This document shows positions 34,020-42,155 of a stretch of 64,000 bases of DNA, in pieces. Source of the DNA: JAJKIV01 sp036741775 (GTDB lineage Bacteria; Gemmatimonadota; Gemmatimonadetes; Gemmatimonadales; Gemmatimonadaceae). A program made the position numbers and the translations under genes. The DNA is taken from NCBI GenBank assembly GCA_036741775.1, contig DAINRQ010000025.1, forward strand, positions 4,902-68,901. Direction: 5' to 3'. The notes below the pieces were generated by a model. That model did not search any database. It was not told the DNA's origin and saw nothing but the letters and a program-made list of their open reading frames with translations. Position 1 is the first letter of the stretch; every line of letters starts with the position of its first letter.

Positions 34020-35231
34020 ATGCTGCGGACCAATATGCTGTTCGATGATGATGAGCGGGAACCCGCTCCCGATATTCGTCAACTGACGAAGAGCGAGCAG
34101 AAGCTGCAGCGATGGGTGGACCTTCTGGCCGCGCTGCTCATTCGGCACCGGCACGCCACGTTCGAGGAGCTGGCGAAGGACGTGCCCGGCTACGACCTCG
34201 CGCACGGTCAGCGCGGGAGCGTCCTGCGGACGTTCGAGCGCGACAAGGACGAGCTGCGACGGTTCGGCGTACCGATCGACACCGTCCGAGATAGCCAGGG
34301 TGAGCCACTCGGCTATCGCATCGAGCGGAAGGGATTCTACCTGCCCTTTCTCATGGTGGCCGGCCACGAGCGTGCCAAGCACCCGGCTGTCGTGAAATCA
34401 CACGATGGCTACCGCTCGCTCGAGACGCTCGCGTTCGAGCCCGACGAGATCGACGCGATCATTCAGGCCGCGGCTCGGGTTCGGGCGCTGGGCGACCCGG
34501 TTCTCGCGGATGAGGTGGAAGCCGCGATGCGGAAGCTGGCCCTCGATCTCCCGTTAGGCGTGGCGCTCGAAGCCGACACTGCCGCCGCGGCCGCCGTGTC
34601 CGAGCTTCGCGTCGTGGCGCCGCGGCGGTCGCCGGCCGCAGGGGTTTTCGAACACCTCAGCGACGCACTCGCTCGGCGGAAGGTCGTGACCTTCGACTAT
34701 TTCACCATGGAGCGCGGTGAGAGTGCTCGGCGGAGCGTCGAGCCGTACGGGCTGTTCTTCGTCAGCTCCCACTGGTATCTCGCCGGGCGCGATGTCGCGA
34801 AGGACGGAGTTCGCAACTTTCGACTGAGCCGCATCACGCGCCTCGAGGTCAATACGAAGAAGGCCCAATCGCCCGACTACGAGACTCCGCCGACGTTCGT
34901 GCTGCGCGACCACGCGCAGGCACGCGAGCCGTGGGAGATTGGCGGTGGGGATGCGATGACTGCAGTCGTCGAGTTCACCGCCGCGACGGGCGCGACGAAG
35001 GCTGCACTCGCGCTCGGGCAACCGGTAGAAGGGAGCGAGACGCGCCGCCGCTTCACGGTGCGGCGCCTGGACGCGTTCGCGCGGTGGCTCCTGTCGTTCG
35101 GCGGAGACGCACGTCCTGTCGAGCCGGCGGAGCTTCGCGCCGAATACGAGCGTGCCGCGGCGGAGACGCTCCGGCGTTATGTAGCTGTGCCTGACGATGG
35201 CGACGGCGGCACGGAGGTCTCGACACCGTGA
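34020..35231 (+). CDS. WYL-domain transcriptional regulator (PafB-like)
   Basis: The 403-residue protein has an N-terminal winged-helix region (KSEQKLQRWVDLLAALLIRH, TFEELAKDVPGYDL, RTFERDKDELRRFGVPI), a WYL domain (RKVVTFDYFTMERGESARRS ... SSHWYLAGRDVAKDGVRNFRLSRI, with the WYL motif as WYL) and a WCX-like C-terminal extension (TAVVEFTAATGA onwards). WYL domains bind single-stranded DNA or nucleotide ligands. The overlap of four bases (GTGA) with a second WYL gene reproduces the pafB-pafC tandem known from Actinobacteria, where it controls the DNA-damage response. Proximity to addAB fits such a role. The start is ATG 34020; ATG 34035 is also possible. Confidence 0.85.
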   Translation: MLRTNMLFDDDEREPAPDIRQLTKSEQKLQRWVDLLAALLIRHRHATFEELAKDVPGYDLAHGQRGSVLRTFERDKDELRRFGVPIDTVRDSQGEPLGYRIERKGFYLPFLMVAGHERAKHPAVVKSHDGYRSLETLAFEPDEIDAIIQAAARVRALGDPVLADEVEAAMRKLALDLPLGVALEADTAAAAAVSELRVVAPRRSPAAGVFEHLSDALARRKVVTFDYFTMERGESARRSVEPYGLFFVSSHWYLAGRDVAKDGVRNFRLSRITRLEVNTKKAQSPDYETPPTFVLRDHAQAREPWEIGGGDAMTAVVEFTAATGATKAALALGQPVEGSETRRRFTVRRLDAFARWLLSFGGDARPVEPAELRAEYERAAAETLRRYVAVPDDGDGGTEVSTP

Positions 35232-36202
35232 GCGAGACCGCGGCCGCGCGCCTCCGGAGAATGCTCCTGCTCATTCCGCAGCTCGCGGATGGCGAGGACC
35301 ATACCGTCGAGGACCTGGCTCGTGCGGTTGGAACCGATCGCGCGACCGTCGTACGTGACATCCAGACGCTGGTGTCGCGGGAGGATGAGCCGGGCGGGTT
35401 CGTGCCCGGCGTCAACATCTACTTCACGGGTCAGGAAGTCTCGCTCGTGAGCACGCCGTTCCGCCGGCCGATGCGCCTCACATCGTCGGAGCTTGGTGCC
35501 CTGGAGCTCGGGCTCGCGATGTTGCGCGCGGAACGTCCGCCTGACGAGCGCGCGGCAGTGAACCGCGCGCTCGAGCGCCTTCGCAAGGTGCTGGTCCATG
35601 TCCCGTCCGACATGGTGCAGGTCCCGCTCGACGCCGCGGCGACCGCGCAGCGGGTCGCGTCGCTTCCGAGCCCCGGCAATGCGGACGCGCTCGCGGTCAT
35701 CCAGAAGGCGCTGGTGTCGCGACGGAAAGTGCGCCTGACGTATCGAGGTGGGGCGAGGACCGAAGCGTCGGAGCGAACCGTGCAGCCGTACTCGCTGGTC
35801 GTGGCGTCGGGGTCATGGTACGTGCTCTCGTGGTGCGAGGTGGCCGAGGGGATCCGGTCGTTCCGGTTGGATCGGATGGAGCGCGTCGATTTGTTGGACG
35901 AGCGTTACGAGATCCCGGCGACGTTCTCGGTGGATGAGCACCTGAACGACCGCAAGGTGTTGCGAGTCGGGGAGCCGGCGCGGATGCGGGTGCGGTATTC
36001 GCCGAGGATCGCGCGGTGGATCGCGGAGCGTGAGGACGTCGAGGTGGACGCGGATGGGTCGCTCACCATGGAGCATCCGCTCGCGGACGTGCAGTGGGGG
36101 GTGAGGCACGTATTGCAGTACGGGCCGGACGCGGAGGTGCTCGAGCCGGCGGAGGTGAGGGACGAACTGAGGCGGAGGTTGGGGGCGCTGGTCGCGGACT
36201 GA
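35228..36202 (+). CDS. WYL-domain transcriptional regulator (PafC-like)
   Basis: GTG 35228 lies in the upstream stop. The 324-residue protein repeats the architecture of its neighbour: helix-turn-helix (LRRMLLLIPQLADGEDHTVE, DLARAVGTDRATVVRDIQTL), a WYL domain (RRKVRLTYRGGARTEASERT ... SGSWYVLSWCEVAEGIRSFR, with the motif WYV) and a WCX extension (MRVRYSPRIARWIAERE). In pafBC the two proteins form a heterodimer or fused dimer that activates repair genes independently of LexA; here the order and coupling are the same. Function in this phylum is inference. No gene follows for 214 bases. Confidence 0.85.
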   Translation: MSETAAARLRRMLLLIPQLADGEDHTVEDLARAVGTDRATVVRDIQTLVSREDEPGGFVPGVNIYFTGQEVSLVSTPFRRPMRLTSSELGALELGLAMLRAERPPDERAAVNRALERLRKVLVHVPSDMVQVPLDAAATAQRVASLPSPGNADALAVIQKALVSRRKVRLTYRGGARTEASERTVQPYSLVVASGSWYVLSWCEVAEGIRSFRLDRMERVDLLDERYEIPATFSVDEHLNDRKVLRVGEPARMRVRYSPRIARWIAEREDVEVDADGSLTMEHPLADVQWGVRHVLQYGPDAEVLEPAEVRDELRRRLGALVAD

Positions 36203-36416
36203 CGCAGGACCGAGCGCCGCGAGGACGGCGGACCGCCGGCGTCCGGTGTGCAGCTCGGCATAATTGTCGAGCCCGCCTTTACGTCCGGAGACGATATCAC
36301 ACTGGCCGGTAAGGCGAGCTTTCATGCGGCGCTACCTTGAAGCACGCACGGAAGCACGCACGTTCAGCTGGACGCGGTAGGACGCGCACGCATCACCGCT
36401 TCACGGAGTCGCAGCC

Positions 36417-38258
36417 ATGGCCACCAAGTCTACGAAGCAGCGGACGAAGTCATCGGCCACGAAACGCCAAGCAAAGCGCGCCACGAAGTCGACTCGCGCG
36501 GCCGGCACCAAGCGCCCGGCAGTCCGCGCCGTGAACGTGAAGCGTGTGCAGGACCCCGCTGTCCTGCGCGCCGGAACGCTGGCGCCTAACGTCTCAGCGT
36601 TCAAGACACCGGGTCGCGTCCCGCCCACGCTCGGGAAGTTGAGCGCCGCCGCGCGACGGAAGATCGTCGACCGCATGATCCCGGAGCCCGTCCCGCAGCC
36701 CCCGGAGGATGTCGCTCGGGCACTGCGAGCCCTCGAGCCGCCCGTGAGGCGCTTTCACGGGGCGAAGGTCCCGCTCGCCTGGTTCCCGTGGGCGCTGCTC
36801 GAGTCTCCATGCGCCGACACGTTCGGCTACATGTTCTCGCCCGTCGTCCGCAACGCGTCGAAGCTGCCGTTCAACGCGACAACGCACGCCCTCCTCAATC
36901 GGCTCGGCGAGATGATGGGCGATGACACGCGCGAGGGCCCGACGAGCTCGATCATCCCGGCGGGCTACACGTACTTCGGCCAGTTCGTCGACCACGACAT
37001 CACGCTCGACGTGAGCTCGTCCATCGACACCGCGCAGAACGCGGACGACGTGCCCAACATGCGCACGCCGGCGCTCGATCTCGACAGCGTCTACGGGCGC
37101 GGCCCCGCGCTCGAGCCGTTCCTCTACCGGTTCCCCGAGCCCGGCCAGCCGTCAACGGCCGTGCGATTGCAGCTCGGGCGGAACCGCGACTTCGGTCCCG
37201 GAGGCCCACCGAACTCCACGGGCGACGTCGTCGTTCCGACGAACTTCGACGTGCCGCGCGTCGTCAGCGGCACGAACACCGTCGTCACGGAGCCGGACAG
37301 CACCTTCACGGCCGTCATCGGCGATCCGCGCAACGACGAGAACGTCATCGTGTCGCAGCTCCATCACGCGATGCTGAAGTTTCACAACCAGGTCGTCGAG
37401 CTGCTCATCACGGCCGCATTCCCCGGCGACATCTTCGCCGAGGCGAAGAAGATCGTCACGCACCACTACCAGTGGACGGTGGTGCACGACTTCCTTCCGC
37501 GCATCTGCGGCGCCGCGGCGGTCAATGCCGCCATCGGGTCGGTGTCGACGCCGGTGGGGAGCCCGTTCAGCATGCCGGTGGAGTTCGCCGTGGGCGCGTA
37601 CCGCTTCGGCCACAGCATGATCCGGAACGGCTACATCCTGAACTCGTCACTCCCGCCGACGGCAAGCACACTCGCGGGCATCTTCGAGTTCATTCGCCGG
37701 CCACGGCTTCCGCTCTTCTCGAACTGGGCCGTGGACTTCAACATGTTCTTCAACACGGCACACCCGGTTGGCGCGAGCTTCAACAACGCGCGCAAGATCG
37801 ACTCGGTGCTGGCGAACGGGCTCGAGACGATCCCCGGTGGCGCGGGCATCATGGCCGTCCTCGCCGCGCGCAACCTGAGGCGCGGGCTCGCGTTCGGCCT
37901 GCCGAGCGGTCAGGCGGCGGCCAAGGCAATGAAGCTGCCGGTCCTGACGGAGACGCAACTCACGAGCGGGCTCCCATCGGCCGAGCTGACGCTGCTCAAC
38001 TCCAACGGCAAGATTCTCCTCACGAAGACACCGCTCTGGTACTACGTGCTGCGCGAGGCCATGGTCACGCGGAACGGCAACCAGCTCGGCCCACTCGGCG
38101 CGAGGATCGTGGCGGAGACGTTCGTTCGGATGCTGAAGCGGGACGGTGACTCGTTCATGAACGTGCCCGGCGGCTTCACTCCGTCGCTCCCGAGCTCGAC
38201 GCCCGGCACGTTCACGATCGCGGATATGCTGGAGTTTGCGGGGGTACTGGTACAGTAG
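36417..38258 (+). CDS. Animal-type (peroxinectin-like) haem peroxidase with basic N-terminal tail
   Basis: The 613-residue protein is a bacterial member of the animal haem peroxidase superfamily. It has distal His193 in TYFGQFVDHDITLD, catalytic Arg305 in IGDPRNDENVIVSQLHHAML and proximal His399 in AVGAYRFGHSMIRNGY. LDLDSVYGRGP is the calcium-binding-like loop. Residues 1-43 are a Lys/Arg/Thr/Ala-rich tail resembling bacterial histone H1-like sequences, and there is no signal peptide. The tail may bind DNA, polysaccharide or an acidic surface; that is inference. Substrates of these enzymes are halides or phenolics with hydrogen peroxide. It converges on the beta-helix gene 14 bases away. Confidence 0.88.
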   Translation: MATKSTKQRTKSSATKRQAKRATKSTRAAGTKRPAVRAVNVKRVQDPAVLRAGTLAPNVSAFKTPGRVPPTLGKLSAAARRKIVDRMIPEPVPQPPEDVARALRALEPPVRRFHGAKVPLAWFPWALLESPCADTFGYMFSPVVRNASKLPFNATTHALLNRLGEMMGDDTREGPTSSIIPAGYTYFGQFVDHDITLDVSSSIDTAQNADDVPNMRTPALDLDSVYGRGPALEPFLYRFPEPGQPSTAVRLQLGRNRDFGPGGPPNSTGDVVVPTNFDVPRVVSGTNTVVTEPDSTFTAVIGDPRNDENVIVSQLHHAMLKFHNQVVELLITAAFPGDIFAEAKKIVTHHYQWTVVHDFLPRICGAAAVNAAIGSVSTPVGSPFSMPVEFAVGAYRFGHSMIRNGYILNSSLPPTASTLAGIFEFIRRPRLPLFSNWAVDFNMFFNTAHPVGASFNNARKIDSVLANGLETIPGGAGIMAVLAARNLRRGLAFGLPSGQAAAKAMKLPVLTETQLTSGLPSAELTLLNSNGKILLTKTPLWYYVLREAMVTRNGNQLGPLGARIVAETFVRMLKRDGDSFMNVPGGFTPSLPSSTPGTFTIADMLEFAGVLVQ

Positions 38259-38272
38259 TAGACCCCGCGAGT

Positions 38273-39616
38273 CTACTTCTTCCACACCAGCTTCACTGTC
38301 TTCGACACCGACGCCGGCTTGAACCACGTCGGCGTGTCATTCGTGCGCGCCGTGGCCGTTGCGTTCCCCGTCGTGAACGTGCCACTCTGCGGCACGATCG
38401 CGGCGCTCCACGGCTGCGGGACCGTCCTGCACGGGACCGCCGTCGTCGCGCTCCCCTGTACGGGTGCCGGGTTCCCCTTCTTCGCCTGCGCGAGCGTGAC
38501 CACGAGCCCGACGTTCTCCTGCTCGGCCCGCGAGCAGGTGACGGTGCCCGTGACCACGGCCTGCCCCGTCAGCCGGTTCACGATCACGTTAGGTGCGATG
38601 ACGATCGTGACGTTGGTAAAATCGGTGAACTCGAAAGCGCCGATGTCGCAGAACGCATCGCGCGGAACATGGCGCTGATCGACCGCGACGTCGCAGTCCG
38701 CGCCTGCGTTGATCGCCGCGCTCCGATGATAGAGCGCGTGCGTCGGGCTCGGGCCGCCATTGTTGCCCAAGGCGAGCAGCAGCGGATCGAGCACCACGAT
38801 GTTGCCAGCGTTTCCGCAGCTGGCGTCGTTCGCGAGGTTCAGCCCCTGGTACTGAAAGCCGAGGACGTCGCGGCAGTTCTGCGGAGCGTTGTTCGCGAGG
38901 ATCGAGTTCTTGAATACCACCGTCGGGATCGGGCCCGGAATGCCGTGGGCGCCGATGCCCGGGGCGCCGGTGTTGAACGCCACCGTGCTGTTGATGAGCG
39001 TGAGCTTGCCCGCCACGTTGTAGGCAACGCCCGACGCAGCGGACGTCGAGCTGATCGCGACGTTGCTGCTGACCGTGCTGTTCACGAGCGTGACCTCCCG
39101 CCCGTACACGGCGGTGCCGCGGTTGTCCGCCACCGCGGTGTTCTCGAGTCGCAGCGGCCCGGTACCGCCGTGCACGCCGGATCCGAGCGTCTCCTCGCCC
39201 TTGGTGAGTGTCAGGTTCCGCACGGTCCCGCCGGCACGGAGCGTGAGGACTGGCCGCACGTTGTCGCCGCTGATCGTGACGCCGGCGTTCGCGGGTCCCT
39301 CGATCGTCACGAACTCCTCGGCCCTGAGCGACTGGTTGGGAGTGATCGTCGCGCCGGCGAGGCTGGGGTCGAACCGGATGACGGCGTCGCTCGTGATCTG
39401 TTTGAACGCCCAGGGCAGCGACCCGAGGACGTTGTCGCTGCCACTCGTGTTGGTGACCGTAATGACGGGGCCGGTACCCATCTGCTCGTGTTGTGCGTCG
39501 GCCGGAACGGGCAGGCGCGTTGCGGTCGGCTCATCCGCGCAGGCGGCGAGCGCGGCGAGCACGAGGGCGGCGAGTGCGAGCGGCCGGTGGCCACTTCGCG
39601 TGGATAAGGACTGCAT
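38273..39616 (-). CDS. Beta-helix lipoprotein, choice-of-anchor Q type (copy 4)
   Basis: Full-length 447-residue paralog of the 3764 protein, with the same length but diverged sequence. The lipoprotein signal ends LAALAACADEP. The opening VITVTNTSGSDNVLGSLPWA is followed by an asparagine-ladder beta-helix (NTAVADN, NSTVSSN, NSTVAFN, NSILANN). The anchor-Q block reads NNGGPSPTHALYHRSAAINA, DQRHVPRD and CDIGAFEFTDFTNVTIVI. The C-terminal domain ends in KPASVSKTVKLVWKK; it keeps the Cys positions (VTCSRAEQ, VPCRTVPQPW) of the other copies. Probably outer-membrane anchored and surface exposed. An RBS-overlapping leader stem lies upstream (39624-39673). Confidence 0.8.
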   Translation of the reverse strand: MQSLSTRSGHRPLALAALVLAALAACADEPTATRLPVPADAQHEQMGTGPVITVTNTSGSDNVLGSLPWAFKQITSDAVIRFDPSLAGATITPNQSLRAEEFVTIEGPANAGVTISGDNVRPVLTLRAGGTVRNLTLTKGEETLGSGVHGGTGPLRLENTAVADNRGTAVYGREVTLVNSTVSSNVAISSTSAASGVAYNVAGKLTLINSTVAFNTGAPGIGAHGIPGPIPTVVFKNSILANNAPQNCRDVLGFQYQGLNLANDASCGNAGNIVVLDPLLLALGNNGGPSPTHALYHRSAAINAGADCDVAVDQRHVPRDAFCDIGAFEFTDFTNVTIVIAPNVIVNRLTGQAVVTGTVTCSRAEQENVGLVVTLAQAKKGNPAPVQGSATTAVPCRTVPQPWSAAIVPQSGTFTTGNATATARTNDTPTWFKPASVSKTVKLVWKK

Positions 39617-39623
39617 GGCTTTC

Positions 39624-39673
39624 TCCTCGTTGGATGTAGATGTTGCCTTTCATCAGGCGTAATCCACCGAGGA
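39624..39673 (-). promoter_or_regulatory. RBS-masking leader hairpin of copy 4
   Basis: On plus coordinates TCCTCGTTGGAT (39624-39635) pairs with ATCCACCGAGGA (39662-39673, one mismatch). A small inner GCC/GGC stem lies in the loop. The GAGGA that precedes the ATG at 39616 is inside the stem, as in copy 1. Confidence 0.5.
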
Positions 39674-39690
39674 ATCGAGCCATCTGCTGT

Positions 39691-39805
39691 GTCATTCCGA
39701 GTCCGAGCGCAGCGAGGATCGCAGGCATCCCGACCGAGGGAGCCCTCTACCGGGACGACGGCGATTCCTCGACCGCGGCCGCTGCGCGGCCTCCGTTCGG
39801 ATGAC
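39691..39805. repeat. REP/MITE-like element
   Basis: Termini GTCATTCCGAG and CGGATGAC, internal GAGGATCGCAGGCATCCC, central CCCTCTACCGGGA and a second half CGATTCCTCG. A diverged full-length copy between two lipoprotein genes. Confidence 0.75.
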
Positions 39806-39887
39806 AGACCGCTATTCTTGGCGCTACTCTCGGCCGGCCGGTTGCGTTAGGCATCGCCCGAACGGGTAGCGTCGGCCATCCTCATTG

Positions 39888-40898
39888 CTACTCGCTCACG
39901 AACGTGCCCGGATACGCCAGCTCACCGTGCCGCACCGTGAACCGGATGCACGCCGTCGCCGCGAGCCGCGCGTTCGGCGGCGGTGTCGTCTGGCAGACCG
40001 TATACACATCCGCCGCCGGCAGTGTGATCCACACGCTCCCCGTGTCCTTCCACCGGTCGTTCACCCCATTGTCCTCCACGACCACCGAGAACGTCCCGGA
40101 CGCGTTCGTGACCGTGTACGCTGACGGGCCTGCGCCCCACCCATTCGCATCGCCGACGTACCAGTACGCGCTGTACTCGGGCGTCACGCTAAAGTCGTTG
40201 CCAGCGGTCGTCTTTCCCGGCGGCACCGGGAAGGCGAAGCACCCCTGATTGCCGGGGAACAGCCACCGCGTCGGCGGAGTCACCGGGCACACGCTCCCGT
40301 TTCCCGTCGGTGATATCACCTCGAACTCCCCCGGGGTCTTGTCGAGATCGAGCGTCGAGTTGTCCGCCAGCGGCACCGGGCCGGTGCCGTCGTTCCAGGT
40401 GACCACCGCGCCGCCCACGGGGACGTTGTTCATGTCGACGACGCTCCAGCTCAGGCGCCCGTGTGTCAGGTCCACGAACTCGAGCTTCGCGGGCCCGTGC
40501 TCCTCCACCTGCACGGACTGACAGGGCGGGGTGGGGAGGACGTGGCTGGCCGGAGCCACGGTATGGCAGACGGTGTAGCTGCCGAGCAGCCCGTTTACCC
40601 GAAGAGCGCCGGGCGTGCGATCGGTGTCGCCCGGGCCATTGTCGACGAGGCGGTACGTCCTGGATTGCCCCGCGGGCACCACGGTGAATTGCGCGCCGAG
40701 GGTCGCCGGGGCTACCCCGTTCTGGTCCATAACGGCGATGAGGAGGGAACTCCCTCCCCCCAACGCGGCGGACGTGCCGGCCGGGAGTGGGGCGAAAAGT
40801 CCATCGTTGTCACAGCTGGCCAACACCCCGGCGCCAAGGAGCACCGCCGAGGAGAGGCGGCGCAGGCGGGCGTCGAGTGGAATCGGTGTCGCATTCAT
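39888..40898 (-). CDS. Lipoprotein of unknown function
   Basis: A 336-residue precursor with a lipobox (VLLGAGVLASCDND, Cys about residue 29). The mature part consists of about three repeated beta-sandwich units. Each contains a V-V-D-N-G or N-N-V-P turn, a DKTPG/DTDRTPG loop and a CHT/CPVTPP/CQTTPPP cysteine segment (TVCHTVAPASHVLPTPPCQS, SVCPVTPPTRWLFPGNQGC, TVCQTTPPPNARLAATAC), so each unit has one disulfide. This looks like a carboxypeptidase-regulatory or prealbumin-like repeat protein at the surface. No enzyme motif. It is transcribed alone. Confidence 0.65.
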   Translation of the reverse strand: MNATPIPLDARLRRLSSAVLLGAGVLASCDNDGLFAPLPAGTSAALGGGSSLLIAVMDQNGVAPATLGAQFTVVPAGQSRTYRLVDNGPGDTDRTPGALRVNGLLGSYTVCHTVAPASHVLPTPPCQSVQVEEHGPAKLEFVDLTHGRLSWSVVDMNNVPVGGAVVTWNDGTGPVPLADNSTLDLDKTPGEFEVISPTGNGSVCPVTPPTRWLFPGNQGCFAFPVPPGKTTAGNDFSVTPEYSAYWYVGDANGWGAGPSAYTVTNASGTFSVVVEDNGVNDRWKDTGSVWITLPAADVYTVCQTTPPPNARLAATACIRFTVRHGELAYPGTFVSE

Positions 40899-41041
40899 GG
40901 GTCGGATCGCTTCCCTCGGTCAGCCGGTCGGGCGGCCTGCGCACACTGTGCGGCGCCTCGAACCGGTGACGCGAATTCAACGAGAAGCGATCATCACGGA
41001 GACACCCGATTCTCTCCGGATCGATCACCGGGTTGGAGCTA

Positions 41042-41066
41042 CAGCTAACGGCTATCAGCTATCAGC
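41042..41066. repeat. Short tandem repeat abutting an assembly gap
   Basis: GCTATCAGCTATCAGC runs straight into the N block. The same GCTATCAGCCGTCAGCTATCAGC-type unit occurs at 46670-46693, so the assembly probably broke in a multi-copy repeat. Confidence 0.6.
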
Positions 41067-41166
41067 NNNNNNNNNNNNNNNNNNNNNNNNNNNNNNNNNN
41101 NNNNNNNNNNNNNNNNNNNNNNNNNNNNNNNNNNNNNNNNNNNNNNNNNNNNNNNNNNNNNNNNNN
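41067..41166. other. Assembly gap (100 N)
   Basis: Exactly 100 N; real size unknown. It removes the 3' end of the gene at 41167-42155. Confidence 0.98.
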
Positions 41167-42155
41167 GCGGAGATCACGACGGCCGGGTCGCGCCGCCCGC
41201 TCTCGTTCCGCGAGCGCCAGAAGACGTAGCCGATCTTCCCGTACGTCCCTATATGCGCGAGCAGGCCCGCACCCACCCGCTCGTCACTCGGCAAACTCAC
41301 AATCGCGGAAAGGCCCACGTAGTTCACGAATGTCGAAGAGTACCGGATGAGCCCGAGCGGCTCGAGCGTCACCGCGTTGGAGCGAACGAGTTGATCGACG
41401 TGGAGGTCGCGCGTCGTGAACTCCATCGACACCGCCGGGTGAGCCACGATGAGCTGCCACCGCGGCGGGTTGATGGCGGCGGCATCGAACCAGAGGCCGT
41501 TGATGGCGAGCTCCCACGGCAACTGGGAGTAGCCTCGTTCCCCGTAATTGTCCCAGTTGCGTGCCGCTTCATGAAGAGCCTTCACCGCCTGCTCCCGGGC
41601 GAGCGCGCCATACGCCGTGAGCATGCGGCGCGCCGTCAGCGCACGCCAGCAGAGTCCCCGGCGCGCGAGTGAGTCCGTCCCGGCATCGATGACGGTCGAG
41701 TCGGGCGTCCCGCGAAAGAGGTAGTAGACGTCGGGTGTACTGGGGTTGCTGCTCCGCTCGATGCGGAACCGGTCCTGACGAACGACACGCGCGGTTCGCT
41801 GCAACGCTTCGGCGTTAGGCTGGCGGTACACGAACGCGATCTCATCCCGCATCCGGCGCAGGTTCGCCGCGAATGATTGCCTGGCACTCGGCGGGAACGC
41901 CCCGGCCTCCTCGTCGAACTCGAGGACAATCGAGTCGGCCAGCTCGACCCACTCGCCTCGGCTGATCCGATCGACCATGCCTGCGTAGGCCGTTTGTGGG
42001 AGTCGCGCCTGCCATGTGGGCGGGATGGACGCGAGGTCGATCGCGTCCACGAGGCTCGCCTCACAATCGCGAGCGACCGGGCCCTGCGCCGTCGCGACGC
42101 ACGGCACGAATGCGGCAAGCGAGAGCAGCGCCTTCACCTTACGACATGCATTCAT
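41167..42155 (-). CDS. Secreted hypothetical protein, C-terminus lost in gap
   Basis: ATG 42155 gives a signal peptide (VKALLSLAAFVPCVATAQ) and at least 329 residues before the gap. The visible part is helical at first (FAANLRRMRDEIAFVYRQPN, MLTAYGALAREQAVKALHEA), then has beta strands (LWFDAAAINPPRWQLIVAHP, YSSTFVNYVGLSAIVSLPSD, GLLAHIGTYGKIGYVFWRSR) that look like the start of a membrane- or surface-associated domain. I do not recognise a family. Its start overlaps the end of the upstream hydrolase gene by 17 bases, so they form one transcription unit. Confidence 0.6.
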
